This document shows, one piece after another, positions 17,772 to 26,125 of a stretch of 64,000 nucleotides of DNA (positions are counted from its first letter, which is position 1; every line of letters begins with the position of its first letter). Position numbers and translations under genes: made by a program. The notes under the pieces were generated by a model that had not been told where the DNA came from, did not search any database, and saw nothing but the letters and a program-made list of their open reading frames with translations. The DNA is from Ideonella sp. (lineage in GTDB: Bacteria; Pseudomonadota; Gammaproteobacteria; Burkholderiales; Burkholderiaceae_C), in assembly GCF_016702655.1 (NCBI RefSeq), contig NZ_JADJDO010000004.1:1-64000 (forward strand), written 5' to 3'.

Positions 17772-18458
17772 TCAGCGCGCCTGCAGGTGCGCCAGCCAAC
17801 GCGCCTCGGCGGCGCGAAAAAGGGCGACGAGGATGAAGGTCAGCGCCAGGTAGAACAGCGCCGCGGTGACGAAGGCCTCGAAGGGCAGGAAATGGCGCGA
17901 GTTGACCTCGCGCGCGGCGCCGGTCAGGTCCAGCAGCGTGACGACGCTGGCCAGCGACGTGCCGTGCAGCATCATGATCGCCTCGTTGCTGTAGGCCGGC
18001 AGGCTGCGCCGCAGCGCCGACGGCAGCACGATGCGCCGCAGCACCTGCCACGGCGAGAAGCCGAGGCTGCGCGCGGCCTCGATCTCGCCCGCCGGCAGCG
18101 TGCGCATCGCGCCGGCGATGATCTCGGTGGTGTAGGCACAGGTGTTGATCGCGAAAGCCAGCACGGCGCAGAACCAGGCGTCTGCGAGCCAAGGCCAGAG
18201 CGCGCTCGCGCGCACGGCCTCGAACTGCGCCAGGCCGTAGTAGATCAGGAACAGCTGCACCAGCAGCGGCGTGCCGCGCACGACGTAGGTGAAGCCCCAG
18301 ACCGGCAGCACCAGCCAGCGCCGCCGGCTCGCGCGCGCCACCGCGAGCGGCAGCGCCGCGGCCAGGCCGAAGGCGAGAGCGAGGGCGAGCAACTGCAGCG
18401 TCGTCCACAGCCCTTGAAGATACAGCGGCAGGCTTTCCGCAATCGCGTCGAGGTTCAT
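17772..18458 (-). CDS. aotM: Basic amino-acid ABC transporter permease, AotM/HisM-like
   Basis: This 228-aa inner-membrane permease of the HisMQ/ArtMQ family has about five transmembrane helices, the P-L-L-V-Q-L-F-L-I-Y-Y-G motif after the second helix and the EAA loop E-I-E-A-A-R-S-L-G-F-S that contacts the ATPase. The ATG at 18456-18458 overlaps the stop of aotQ. It forms the heterodimeric channel with AotQ. Confidence 0.85.
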   Translation of the reverse strand: MNLDAIAESLPLYLQGLWTTLQLLALALAFGLAAALPLAVARASRRRWLVLPVWGFTYVVRGTPLLVQLFLIYYGLAQFEAVRASALWPWLADAWFCAVLAFAINTCAYTTEIIAGAMRTLPAGEIEAARSLGFSPWQVLRRIVLPSALRRSLPAYSNEAIMMLHGTSLASVVTLLDLTGAAREVNSRHFLPFEAFVTAALFYLALTFILVALFRAAEARWLAHLQAR

Positions 18459-19147
18459 GGCTGCAGCGGCGCGACGCCGAGCGAGTAGCGCGCCTCGAGC
18501 CAGCGCAGCAGCAGCACCGAGACCGTCGTGATCGCGAGGTACAGCACGGCGACGGCAAGGTAGAAGGTGAACGGCTCGCGGGTGTTGCCGGCGGCCTGAC
18601 CGGCGCGCTGCATCATGTCGGCGAGGCCGATCACCGAGACGAGCGCCGTGCTCTTGACGAGGACGAGCCAGTTGTTGGCGAAGCTCGGGATCGCCAGGCG
18701 GATCATCTGCGGCAGCACGATGCGGCGAAACACCTGCCACTCCGAGAGGCCGAACGCGCGCCCGGCCTCGGCCTGGCCCGGCGCGACGGCAATGATCGCG
18801 CCGCGGAAGGTCTCGGTCAGGTAGGCGCCGAAGATGAAGCCGATCGTCGCCACGCCGGCGGCGAACGGATCGACGTCCACGTAGTCGTGCCAGCCGAGCA
18901 GCGGCGCGACGCGGTTCACCGCGAGCTGTCCGCCGTAGAAGATCAGCAGCATCAGCACCAGGTCGGGCACGCCGCGGATGAGCGTCGTGTACAGCGTCGC
19001 GGCCCGGCGCCAGAACGCGGATCGGGACAGCTTGGCCGCCGCGCCGGCAAGGCCGAGCACGACGGCCATCGCGAGCGACGCGAGCGCGACGGCGAGCGTG
19101 ACCGCCGCGCCCTCGAGCAGGCTCGCGCCGTAGCCGTGCAGCAGCAT
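18455..19147 (-). CDS. aotQ: Basic amino-acid ABC transporter permease, AotQ/HisQ-like
   Basis: A 230-aa permease with I-R-G-V-P-D-L-V-L-M-L-L-I-F-Y-G-G after its second helix and the EAA loop Q-A-E-A-G-R-A-F-G-L-S. The P-D-L variant of this motif is typical of HisQ/AotQ-type subunits. It follows the binding-protein gene by 11 bases and overlaps aotM by four, so the three are co-transcribed. Confidence 0.85.
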   Translation of the reverse strand: MLLHGYGASLLEGAAVTLAVALASLAMAVVLGLAGAAAKLSRSAFWRRAATLYTTLIRGVPDLVLMLLIFYGGQLAVNRVAPLLGWHDYVDVDPFAAGVATIGFIFGAYLTETFRGAIIAVAPGQAEAGRAFGLSEWQVFRRIVLPQMIRLAIPSFANNWLVLVKSTALVSVIGLADMMQRAGQAAGNTREPFTFYLAVAVLYLAITTVSVLLLRWLEARYSLGVAPLQP

Positions 19148-19158
19148 CGCGCCGGGCG

Positions 19159-19941
19159 CTACTTGCCGTAGATGTCGAAGTCGAAGTAGCGCGCGGCGAT
19201 CACCTTGTAGCGGCCGTCGGCGCGGATCGCCTGGATCGCGGCGTTCAGCCTGTCGCGCAAGGCGGCGTCGCTCTTGCGCACCGCGATACCGGCGCCCTTG
19301 CCGAAGATCTGCGGGTCGTCGAACTCAGGGCCGACGAAGGCAAATCCCTTGCCTGCCGGTGTCTTCAGGAAGCCCTCGTTGCCGGCGATGGCGTCGACCA
19401 GCGTCGCGTCGATCCGACCCGCGGCGAGATCGAGGTAGATCTCGTCCTGCTTGGCGTAGCGCACGATGCTCGCACCGGTGAATTTGGCGGTCGCGTAGCG
19501 GTCGTGGATGGTTGCGCGCTGCACGCCGACCTTCCTGCCCTTGAAGCCCGCCGCCGAGCCGTCGATGGCCGAGCCGGCCTTGGCGATCAGGCGATTGGGC
19601 GTCGTGTAGTACTTGTCCGAGAAGTCGACGACCTTGAGGCGCTCGGGCGTGATCGACATCGACGCGACGATCATGTCGATCTTCCTCGCCTGCAACGCGG
19701 GGATCATGCCGTCGAAGTCGAGTTGCACGAGCGTGCACTGCGCCTTGATCTGCTCGCACAGGGCCTTGGCGATGTCGATGTCGAAGCCCTTGATCTGTCC
19801 GTCCGGGCCGACCGAGCTGAACGGCGGATAGGCCCCTTCGACGCCGACGCGCAGCGGCGCCGGATCGGCTGCCCGCGCGGGCAGCGCGACGAAGGCGGCG
19901 CAGGCGAGGCTGGCCGAGAGGAGCAGGACGCGACGGTGCAT
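19159..19941 (-). CDS. aotJ: Basic amino-acid-binding periplasmic protein, AotJ/ArgT-like
   Basis: This 260-aa secreted protein has a signal peptide (M-H-R-R-V-L-L-L-S to A-R-A, about residues 1 to 24) and a type II periplasmic-binding fold. Recognisable parts are L-R-V-G-V-E-G-A-Y-P-P-F-S, G-F-D-I-D-I-A, D-M-I-V-A-S-M-S-I-T-P-E-R and the Y-F-D-F-D-I-Y-G end common to Lys/Arg/Orn/His-binding proteins. A ggagacc ribosome-binding site precedes the ATG. It is the first gene of the aotJQMOP-like operon. Confidence 0.85.
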   Translation of the reverse strand: MHRRVLLLSASLACAAFVALPARAADPAPLRVGVEGAYPPFSSVGPDGQIKGFDIDIAKALCEQIKAQCTLVQLDFDGMIPALQARKIDMIVASMSITPERLKVVDFSDKYYTTPNRLIAKAGSAIDGSAAGFKGRKVGVQRATIHDRYATAKFTGASIVRYAKQDEIYLDLAAGRIDATLVDAIAGNEGFLKTPAGKGFAFVGPEFDDPQIFGKGAGIAVRKSDAALRDRLNAAIQAIRADGRYKVIAARYFDFDIYGK

Positions 19942-19988
19942 GGAGGTCTCCGGGTGAATCGCCGAGGGGCCCGGCGGCGTGCGGCCGA

Positions 19989-21140
19989 TCATGCCTGCGC
20001 CCGCGCGGACGCCTGCGGCGGCGCGGGGTGCAGGCGGGCGAGCAGGTGCTGATCGACGAAGATGCCCTCGCGCAGAACGGCGGCGCGCTGCGTGCCTTCG
20101 AGGGCGAAACCGAAGCGGCGCGCCAGTGCCAGACCGGCGGCGTTGCCGTCCTGCACGCCGAGTTCGAGGCGGAGCAGGCCGGCCCAGCGGTCGGCCCAGT
20201 CGACGAGTGCCGTCACGAGCGCCCCGCCGATGCCGCGCCGTTGCCACGCCGGGGCGACGCAGGCGACGAGCGTCGCCGCATGCCGCCGCCGCACCGCCGC
20301 CTGCACGGCCAGGCTCGCGTAGCCGATCACGCGTCCTTCGCTGCGGGCGACGATGGCGCACTCGCGCGGCGGCTCGAGCAGCGCCTTGCGCACCGCGTCG
20401 GGCGGCGTCAGCGGCGCCAGAAGCAGGTTCTCGACGACGCCCGGCAGCGCCATCAGCGTGGCGATGCCGTCCACATCGTCGTCGTCGGCCGTGCCGAGGG
20501 TCCAGTTGCCGCTCGCGCTCGCCTGCGGATGCGCGGCGGCGGCGGCGCCGGCCGGCGGCGCGGCATCACCCGCCTGCAGCGCCGCCGACGGCGGCTGCGG
20601 GTGCATGCGCGCCATCGTGTGCGAATCGACGTAGGCGCCGTCGCGCAGCGCGTAGGCGCGTTGCGTGGCCTCGTGCTCGAAGCCGAAGCGGCGATACAGC
20701 GCGAGCGCCGGCGTGTTGTCGACATACACATCGAGCTGCAGGCGCTGGACCTGCATCCAGCGGTCGGCGTAGTCGCACATCGCCTGCATCAGCGCCCCGC
20801 CGACACCCTGGCGCTGCGCCTCGACGGCGACCGAGATGCCGAGCATTGCCGCGTGGCGCAGCCGGGGCAGCGCAGACACCGGATGCAGCCCCGCCGTGCC
20901 GACGACGCGCTGCGCGCCGCCGACTTCCTGCTCGGCGACGAGCAGCAGGTCGCCGCGGCCGGGCACTGTCATCTCGGCGAGGCGCGCGCGCCAGATCGGC
21001 TCGCTCGTGTAGGGCAGCTGCATCAGGTTACGCAGCACCGCGGGATCGCCGTTGATGCGCGCGAACGCCGCCGCATCGTCGACGGTGGCACGGCGGATGG
21101 TGGGGGGGGGGGGGGGGGGGCCGGGTCGGGGGGGGTTCAT
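19989..21140 (-). CDS. Tandem GNAT-domain acetyltransferase, start obscured by poly-G
   Basis: Two homologous GNAT domains lie in one chain. The first has the acetyl-CoA loop R-Q-G-V-G-G-A-L-M-Q-A-M and Y-R-R-F-G-F-E-H-E-A-T-Q-R. The second has Q-R-R-G-I-G-G-A-L-V-T-A-L and A-R-R-F-G-F-A-L-E-G-T-Q-R. An Ala/Pro-rich linker joins them. Such YhhY-like enzymes acetylate amines or amino acids; the substrate is unknown. The open frame runs through a G run up to an ATG at 21138-21140, but the natural start was probably immediately before T-I-R-R-A-T-V-D-D at 21101, where the run begins. Confidence 0.75.
   Translation of the reverse strand: MNPPRPGPPPPPPTIRRATVDDAAAFARINGDPAVLRNLMQLPYTSEPIWRARLAEMTVPGRGDLLLVAEQEVGGAQRVVGTAGLHPVSALPRLRHAAMLGISVAVEAQRQGVGGALMQAMCDYADRWMQVQRLQLDVYVDNTPALALYRRFGFEHEATQRAYALRDGAYVDSHTMARMHPQPPSAALQAGDAAPPAGAAAAAHPQASASGNWTLGTADDDDVDGIATLMALPGVVENLLLAPLTPPDAVRKALLEPPRECAIVARSEGRVIGYASLAVQAAVRRRHAATLVACVAPAWQRRGIGGALVTALVDWADRWAGLLRLELGVQDGNAAGLALARRFGFALEGTQRAAVLREGIFVDQHLLARLHPAPPQASARAQA
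21102..21120. other. 19-base poly-G run at the start of the GNAT gene
   Basis: Nineteen consecutive G bases begin at the position expected for the start codon of the GNAT protein. A second run of eight G follows at 21128-21135. The intergenic sequence and ribosome-binding site expected here are missing, and the resulting codons give a Pro-rich false N-terminus. It mirrors the longer run at 5896-5962 and is best read as a read or assembly artefact. Confidence 0.75.
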
Positions 21141-21197
21141 ACGGCGTGGGCCGGCGTGCGCCGGCGGCGCGAAGGTGGCCAGCGCGCCTCGGCGGCA

Positions 21198-23837
21198 TCA
21201 GGCGCGTTCGGCCACCCAGCCCGGCACCGAGGCCAGCGCCGCGGCGAGGCGGCTCGGGTCGGTGCCGCCGGCCATCGCCAGGTCGGCCTTGCCGCCGCCC
21301 TTGCCGCCGACCTGCTGGGCGACGAAGTTGACGAGCTCGCCGGCCTTGATCGTCGCCACGCGGTCCGCGGTGACGCCGGCCGCGAGCTGCACCCGGCCGC
21401 CGTCGACGCTGGCGAGCACGATCGCCGCGCTCTTGAGCTTGTTCTTCAGCTGGTCCATGGTCTCGCGCAGCGCCTTGGCGTCGGCGCGGTCGAGGGCGAC
21501 GGCGAGCACCTTCAGGCCCGCCACGTCGACCGCCTTCGCGAGCAGTTCGTCGCCCTGCGCCGAGGCGAGCCGGCCCTTGAGCGCGTCGAGCTCCTTCTCG
21601 AGGCCGCGCACCTGCTCGAGCAGCGCGCCCACGCGCGCCGGCACGTCGGCGCGCAACACCTTGAGCGTTCCCGCAACGCCACCGAGCGCGGTCTCCATGT
21701 CCTGCACGTAGGCCAGCGCGTTGTCGCCGGTGATCGCCTCGACGCGGCGCACGCCGGCCGCGACGCCGCCCTCGGCGACGATCGTGAAGAAGCCGATGTC
21801 GCCGGTGCGCTGCACGTGCGTGCCGCCGCAGAGTTCGCGGCTGGAGCCGATGTCCAGCACGCGCACCTCGTCGCCGTACTTCTCGCCGAAGAGCATCATC
21901 GCGCCGGTCTTCTGCGCCGCCTCGATGCCCATCAGCTCGGCCAAGACCTGCGTGTTGGCGAGCACCTCGGCATTGACGAGCGCCTCGACCTTGCGGATCT
22001 GCGCATCGGTCATCGGCGCGTTGTGCGCAAAGTCGAAGCGCGTGCGCTCGGCGTTGACGAGCGAGCCCTTCTGCTGCACGTGCGCGCCGAGCACCTCGCG
22101 CAGCGCCTTGTGCATCAGGTGCGTCGCGCTGTGGTTGCGCATCGTGTGCAGCCGCCGTTCGCCGTCGACACGGGCGACGAAGGCGTCGCCGACCTCGACC
22201 TCGCCCTCGACGATGCGGCCGTGGTGGCCGAAGACGCTGGCCTGGATCTTGAGCGTGTCGTCGACGACCACACGCGCGCGTGCATTGCGCAACTCGCCCG
22301 CGTCGCCCGCCTGACCACCGCTCTCGGCGTAGAACGGCGTGTGGTCGAGGACGACGACGACATCGTCGCCGGCGCGCGCGCGCTGCACCGCCGAGCCGTC
22401 GACGTAGATCGCCGTGACCTGGCTGTGCTCGCACACCAGATGCTCGTAGCCGTGGAAGGCCGTCGCGACGCCGTCGTAGGCGAGGCCCTGCGCCATCTTG
22501 AACTTGGCCTTGGCGCGCGCCTGCTCGCGCTGGCGCTGCATCGCCGCGTCGAAGCCGGCGCCGTCGACCGCCACGCCGCGCTCGCGGCAGACGTCGGCGG
22601 TCAGGTCGAGCGGGAATCCGTAGGTGTCGTGCAGCTTGAAGGCGGTCTCGCCGTCGAGCGTCTGCACGCCGCCGGAGAGCGCGCCTTCGAGGATCTCCAT
22701 GCCGTTGGCGATGGTCTGGAAGAAGCGCGTCTCCTCCTGTTCGAGCACCTCGGTGATGCGCAGCCGGTCGCGGCGCAGTTCGGGGTAGGCGTCGCCCATC
22801 GCGTCGGCGAGCGGACCGACGAGCTTGTGGAAGAACGGCTTGCGCGCGCCGAGCTTGTAGCCGTGGCGGATCGCGCGCCGCGCGATGCGGCGCAGCACGT
22901 AGCCGCGGCCCTCGTTGCCGGGGATCACGCCGTCGGCGACCGTGAACGCGCAGGCACGGATGTGGTCGGCGATCACCTTCAGCGAGGGGCTGTCCTGGTC
23001 GCACCCGCTGCCCTGCCCCGCCGCGCCCGCGCGATCGACCGCCTCCTTGGCCGCCGCGAGCAGGTCGACGAAGAGGTCGATCTCGTAGTTGCTGTGCACG
23101 TGCTGCAGCACCGCGGTCAGGCGCTCGAGGCCCATGCCGGTGTCCACGCTCGGCTTGGGCAGCTTGTGCATCACGCCGTCTTCGGTGCGGTTGAACTGCA
23201 TGAAGACGTTGTTCCAGATCTCGATGTAGCGGTCGCCGTCCTCGTCGGGCGAGCCGGGCGGGCCGCCCGCGATCTCGGGGCCGTGGTCGTAGAAGATCTC
23301 GCTGCACGGGCCGCAGGGGCCGGTGTCGCCCATCATCCAGAAGTTGTCGGACGCGTAGCGCGCGCCCTTGTTGTCGCCGATGCGCACGATGCGCTCGGCG
23401 GGCAGGCCGATGTCGTCGCGCCAGATGGCGTAGGCCTCGTCGTCCTCGGCGTAGACCGTCGCCCAGAGCTTCTCGGCGGGCAGCTTGTAGACCTCGGTCA
23501 GCAGTTCCCAGGCGTAGCGCAGCGCGTCGCGCTTGAAGTAGTCGCCGAAGCTGAAGTTGCCGAGCATCTCGAAGAACGTGTGGTGGCGCGCCGTGTAGCC
23601 CACGTTCTCGAGGTCGTTGTGCTTGCCGCCGGCGCGGATGCACTTCTGCGACGTGGCGGCACGCTGGTAGGGCCGCTTGTCGAAGCCGAGGAAGACGTCC
23701 TTGAACTGGTTCATCCCGGCGTTGGTGAACAGCAGCGTCGGGTCGTCCCCCGGGACCACGGGCGAACTGGCGACGACGGTGTGCCCCTTGGCCTCGAAGA
23801 AGGACAGGAACTGCGAACGGATCTCGGAGGCTTTCAT
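21198..23837 (-). CDS. alaS: Alanyl-tRNA synthetase
   Basis: This 879-aa cytoplasmic enzyme charges tRNA-Ala. The class II aminoacylation core has T-L-L-F-T-N-A-G-M-N-Q-F-K and the R-A-T-S-Q-K-C-I-R-A-G-G-K-H-N-D-L motif 1/2 region. The editing domain carries the zinc motif H-S-A-T-H and the matching C-G-G-T-H. A C-terminal coiled coil and C-Ala domain (with G-G-K-G-G-G-K-A-D-L-A) complete the chain. The ATG at 23835-23837 opens the conserved M-K-A-S-E-I-R. Length and domain set are complete, with no frameshift. Confidence 0.97.
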   Translation of the reverse strand: MKASEIRSQFLSFFEAKGHTVVASSPVVPGDDPTLLFTNAGMNQFKDVFLGFDKRPYQRAATSQKCIRAGGKHNDLENVGYTARHHTFFEMLGNFSFGDYFKRDALRYAWELLTEVYKLPAEKLWATVYAEDDEAYAIWRDDIGLPAERIVRIGDNKGARYASDNFWMMGDTGPCGPCSEIFYDHGPEIAGGPPGSPDEDGDRYIEIWNNVFMQFNRTEDGVMHKLPKPSVDTGMGLERLTAVLQHVHSNYEIDLFVDLLAAAKEAVDRAGAAGQGSGCDQDSPSLKVIADHIRACAFTVADGVIPGNEGRGYVLRRIARRAIRHGYKLGARKPFFHKLVGPLADAMGDAYPELRRDRLRITEVLEQEETRFFQTIANGMEILEGALSGGVQTLDGETAFKLHDTYGFPLDLTADVCRERGVAVDGAGFDAAMQRQREQARAKAKFKMAQGLAYDGVATAFHGYEHLVCEHSQVTAIYVDGSAVQRARAGDDVVVVLDHTPFYAESGGQAGDAGELRNARARVVVDDTLKIQASVFGHHGRIVEGEVEVGDAFVARVDGERRLHTMRNHSATHLMHKALREVLGAHVQQKGSLVNAERTRFDFAHNAPMTDAQIRKVEALVNAEVLANTQVLAELMGIEAAQKTGAMMLFGEKYGDEVRVLDIGSSRELCGGTHVQRTGDIGFFTIVAEGGVAAGVRRVEAITGDNALAYVQDMETALGGVAGTLKVLRADVPARVGALLEQVRGLEKELDALKGRLASAQGDELLAKAVDVAGLKVLAVALDRADAKALRETMDQLKNKLKSAAIVLASVDGGRVQLAAGVTADRVATIKAGELVNFVAQQVGGKGGGKADLAMAGGTDPSRLAAALASVPGWVAERA

Positions 23838-23853
23838 TCGGACGACTCGGGAA

Positions 23854-24270
23854 TCAGGTGAGGTAGATGGGAACACCGATGCGCCGCGCTGCCGCGGCGA
23901 GCAAGGCGTCCTTGGTGGCCAGCGGGAGCCGTTGCTGGCGCGCGAGTTCGAGATAACAGCAATCGTAGGCCGACAATTCCCACTCGTGCGAACGCTCGGC
24001 CCATAGGCGCGCGTTGTCAAGGGTCGGCAGCACCTGAATGTCGAGCGCTTCGAGCCGCTGCCAACTGCTCGCCAGCTCCGCGGTGGTGATCCGGCCCGCC
24101 TTCAGCGCGCGGCCGAGAATGTCGCCAAGTTCCAGATGCCACAAGGCCGGGACGCGCGCTGCGGCGTCCTCCAGAGTCGCTAGCACCGCCAACGAGTAAG
24201 CATCCTGCTCGTCGGAAAACAGTGCGCCGAGCGTCACCGAGGTGTCGAGGACGAAGGCGCTGACCGTCAC
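23854..24270 (-). CDS. vapC: VapC-type PIN-domain toxin
   Basis: A 138-aa PIN-domain ribonuclease. The acidic metal-binding residues are visible in F-V-L-D-T-S near residue 8, E-L-G-D in the middle, and S-A-Y-D-C-C-Y-L-E-L-A near residue 100. PIN toxins of this type cleave tRNA or rRNA and are held inactive by the cognate antitoxin. A GTG start at 24268-24270 overlaps the antitoxin stop (GTGA), the usual translational coupling. Confidence 0.85.
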   Translation of the reverse strand: MTVSAFVLDTSVTLGALFSDEQDAYSLAVLATLEDAAARVPALWHLELGDILGRALKAGRITTAELASSWQRLEALDIQVLPTLDNARLWAERSHEWELSAYDCCYLELARQQRLPLATKDALLAAAARRIGVPIYLT

Positions 24271-24515
24271 CGCCGGCCCTCGTCGCGCAACGCCTTCCAG
24301 TCCATGCCGAGCTTGCGCTTTGCCGCTGCGCTCAGCAACGCCTTGAGCGCGGCCCGTCGCGCCGCGGGCTCGCGGCCCGCGACCACGAAGGGCACGATAC
24401 GCGCCACCGGCCGGTTGTGGCGCGTGATGACGACTTCCTCGCCCTGCTCGGCACGTGCGACCAGCTCCGACAAGTGCGTCTTGGCCTCGAAGAGGCCGAT
24501 CGTCTGGGTTGCCAT
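24267..24515 (-). CDS. vapB: VapB/Phd-type antitoxin
   Basis: This 82-aa protein has a Phd/YefM-like DNA-binding N-terminus (I-G-L-F-E-A-K-T-H-L-S-E-L-V and V-V-I-T-R-H-N-R-P-V-A-R-I-V-P) and a C-terminal toxin-binding tail. It precedes vapC with overlap and probably autoregulates the pair. Its upstream region (24516-24587) holds ttggttgaatcaaccag, a TGGTTGA-type inverted repeat (arms tggtt and aacca) and a plausible operator. Confidence 0.85.
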   Translation of the reverse strand: MATQTIGLFEAKTHLSELVARAEQGEEVVITRHNRPVARIVPFVVAGREPAARRAALKALLSAAAKRKLGMDWKALRDEGRR

Positions 24516-24523
24516 GACTCTTG

Positions 24524-24550
24524 CAGAGATTTGGTTGAATCAACCAGATT
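24524..24550 (-). promoter_or_regulatory. Candidate vapB operator/promoter palindrome
   Basis: The sequence tggttgaatcaacca (about 24532-24546) is a perfect inverted repeat of tggttga around one base. It lies about 17 bases before the antitoxin start in an AT-richer pocket, where Phd-family antitoxins usually bind to repress their own operon. No promoter boxes are assigned with confidence. Confidence 0.55.
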
Positions 24551-24587
24551 GTAGTGGACGAGGCCGAAACGCATTTGCGCTCACGGC

Positions 24588-25991
24588 TCACGACGAGGCT
24601 TGCAGCCCGCGGCGATGCTGTTCGAGGAACGCGAACAGGCGCTCGTCGCCGCAGAACGCGACGTTGAAGCGCATCCAGGCGGTCGGCTGCAGATCGGGCA
24701 TGAACAGGTGGCCGGGCCCGAGCATGATGTCGCTCTCGGCGGCGCGGTTGGACAGCTCGCCGCTGTCGGCGATGTCGGGGTGGCGCGCCCACAGAACCAT
24801 GCCGCAGCCGGGCTCGGCGAAGAGTTCGAAACCGAGGTCGGCCAGGCGCTGCGCCGTGGCGTGCTGGGCCTGCGCGAGGCGCTCGCGCAATTGCTTGAGG
24901 TGGCGGCGCCAGCGCGAGTCGGTAAGCGCGCCCAGGACCAGGCGTTCGTTCAGTTCCGACGAGGTCAGGCCGGCGACCATCTTCAACTGCCCGAGGTCCT
25001 CGATCAGGTCTGCTTGCGCAGCCAGGTAGCCGACGCGCAGGTTGGGCGAGATTGTTTTCGAGAAGCTGCTGATGTGGACCACGCGCTGCAACTGATCCAG
25101 GCTCGCCAGCGACGCGCGGGGCTCGGGGTCGAGGTCGGCGTAGATGTCGTTCTCGACGATCGTGATGTCGTGCTTCTCGGCGAGCTGCAATACCCGGTGC
25201 AGCTGGGCCAGCGTGGCGATCGACCCGGTCGGGCTCTGCAGCCGCGGCTGGGTAAAGAACACGCGCGGCGCGTGCTGGGCGATGCGCGCCTCGAGCGCGG
25301 CGAGATCGTAGCCCGCGGGCGTACGCGGCACGCCGACCAGATGCGCGCCCTGCAGGCGCAGCATGAAGAGCATGTTCGCGTAGCCCGGCTCGTCGACCAG
25401 CACCGCGTCGCCGGCACGCACCAGCCGGCGCGCGGCCAGGTCGAGCGCCTGGCTCGACCCTTGTGTGAGCAGCAGTTGTTCCGGCGGCGCGGCGATCTCG
25501 TGCTCGGCGAGCTGCTCGCTCACCAGGCGGCGCAGTTCCGGATAGCCCTTCGGATGGCCGTAGCCCGCAAGGTCGAAGGGCTCCGCGCCAATCTGGCGCA
25601 GCGCGCGCCGGAGCCCCTCGTCGAACAGCCAGTCGTGCGGAAGCCAGCCGCAGCCGGGCTTCATCTGCAGGCGCCGGTTCTCGAAGATCTTGCGCAGATA
25701 CCACATCGAGTCGAAGCTGAAACTCGCTGCCGCAGCGCTGCTTGGCGTCGCCGCAGGGCGGCTCTTGACGAAGAAGCCCTGGTTCGGGCGCGACACCAGC
25801 CAGCCGTGCGCGACCAGCCGGTCGTAGGCCTCGACGACGGTGAACACGCTGACCTCGTGCGCTGCCGCGAACTGCCGCACCGAGGGCATCTTGGTGCCGG
25901 CCCGCAGCGACCCGGCTTCGATCAGGCGCCGAAACCCCTCGACGATCTGCACGACGAGCGGCGTCGGGGAACGGGGCTGCAGGGTGAACAT
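24588..25991 (-). CDS. MocR-type (GntR/aminotransferase) regulator, GabR-like
   Basis: A 467-aa fusion of an N-terminal GntR winged helix (residues 1 to 75, with P-S-V-R-Q-F-A-A-A-H-E-V-S-V-F-T-V-V) and a fold-type I aminotransferase domain. The PLP-lysine motif S-S-F-S-K-T-I-S-P is present. Such MocR proteins sense an amine or PLP aldimine and usually control adjacent genes. This one diverges from gabT, so GABA or a related amine is the likely effector, as for GabR. The 134-bp intergenic space carries a GTAC-type inverted repeat. Confidence 0.85.
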   Translation of the reverse strand: MFTLQPRSPTPLVVQIVEGFRRLIEAGSLRAGTKMPSVRQFAAAHEVSVFTVVEAYDRLVAHGWLVSRPNQGFFVKSRPAATPSSAAAASFSFDSMWYLRKIFENRRLQMKPGCGWLPHDWLFDEGLRRALRQIGAEPFDLAGYGHPKGYPELRRLVSEQLAEHEIAAPPEQLLLTQGSSQALDLAARRLVRAGDAVLVDEPGYANMLFMLRLQGAHLVGVPRTPAGYDLAALEARIAQHAPRVFFTQPRLQSPTGSIATLAQLHRVLQLAEKHDITIVENDIYADLDPEPRASLASLDQLQRVVHISSFSKTISPNLRVGYLAAQADLIEDLGQLKMVAGLTSSELNERLVLGALTDSRWRRHLKQLRERLAQAQHATAQRLADLGFELFAEPGCGMVLWARHPDIADSGELSNRAAESDIMLGPGHLFMPDLQPTAWMRFNVAFCGDERLFAFLEQHRRGLQASS

Positions 25992-26005
25992 CGATCAGGT
26001 CGGCT

Positions 26006-26031
26006 CTGTACCGGTGGGCCGGCCAGTACAG
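26006..26031. promoter_or_regulatory. Candidate operator between the MocR regulator and gabT
   Basis: Inverted half-sites ctgtac and gtacag are separated by 14 bases, and another gtaca lies about 20 bases further on. The position, 15 bases from the regulator start and about 95 from gabT, suits a site controlling both genes. It is inferred from symmetry and location only. Confidence 0.45.
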
Positions 26032-26125
26032 CGGGCCGGCAACTCGCGTCGCGTGTACATGGTAGCCCGGCCGCTTGCCGCCTACAGTGCGCGCCATCGC
26101 CACCGAGCCCTGCAAGGCCATCCGC

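Noticed and set aside
20028..23861. A 1277-aa open frame on the plus strand opposite alaS and the GNAT gene
   Set aside because: Composition is an antisense shadow (His, Val, Arg, Gly-rich) of high-GC coding DNA, and alaS on the other strand is complete and conserved.
24267..24515. The toxin-antitoxin pair as part of a larger defence island
   Set aside because: Neighbours are alaS and a GABA regulator; no restriction, CRISPR, nuclease or other defence genes are nearby.
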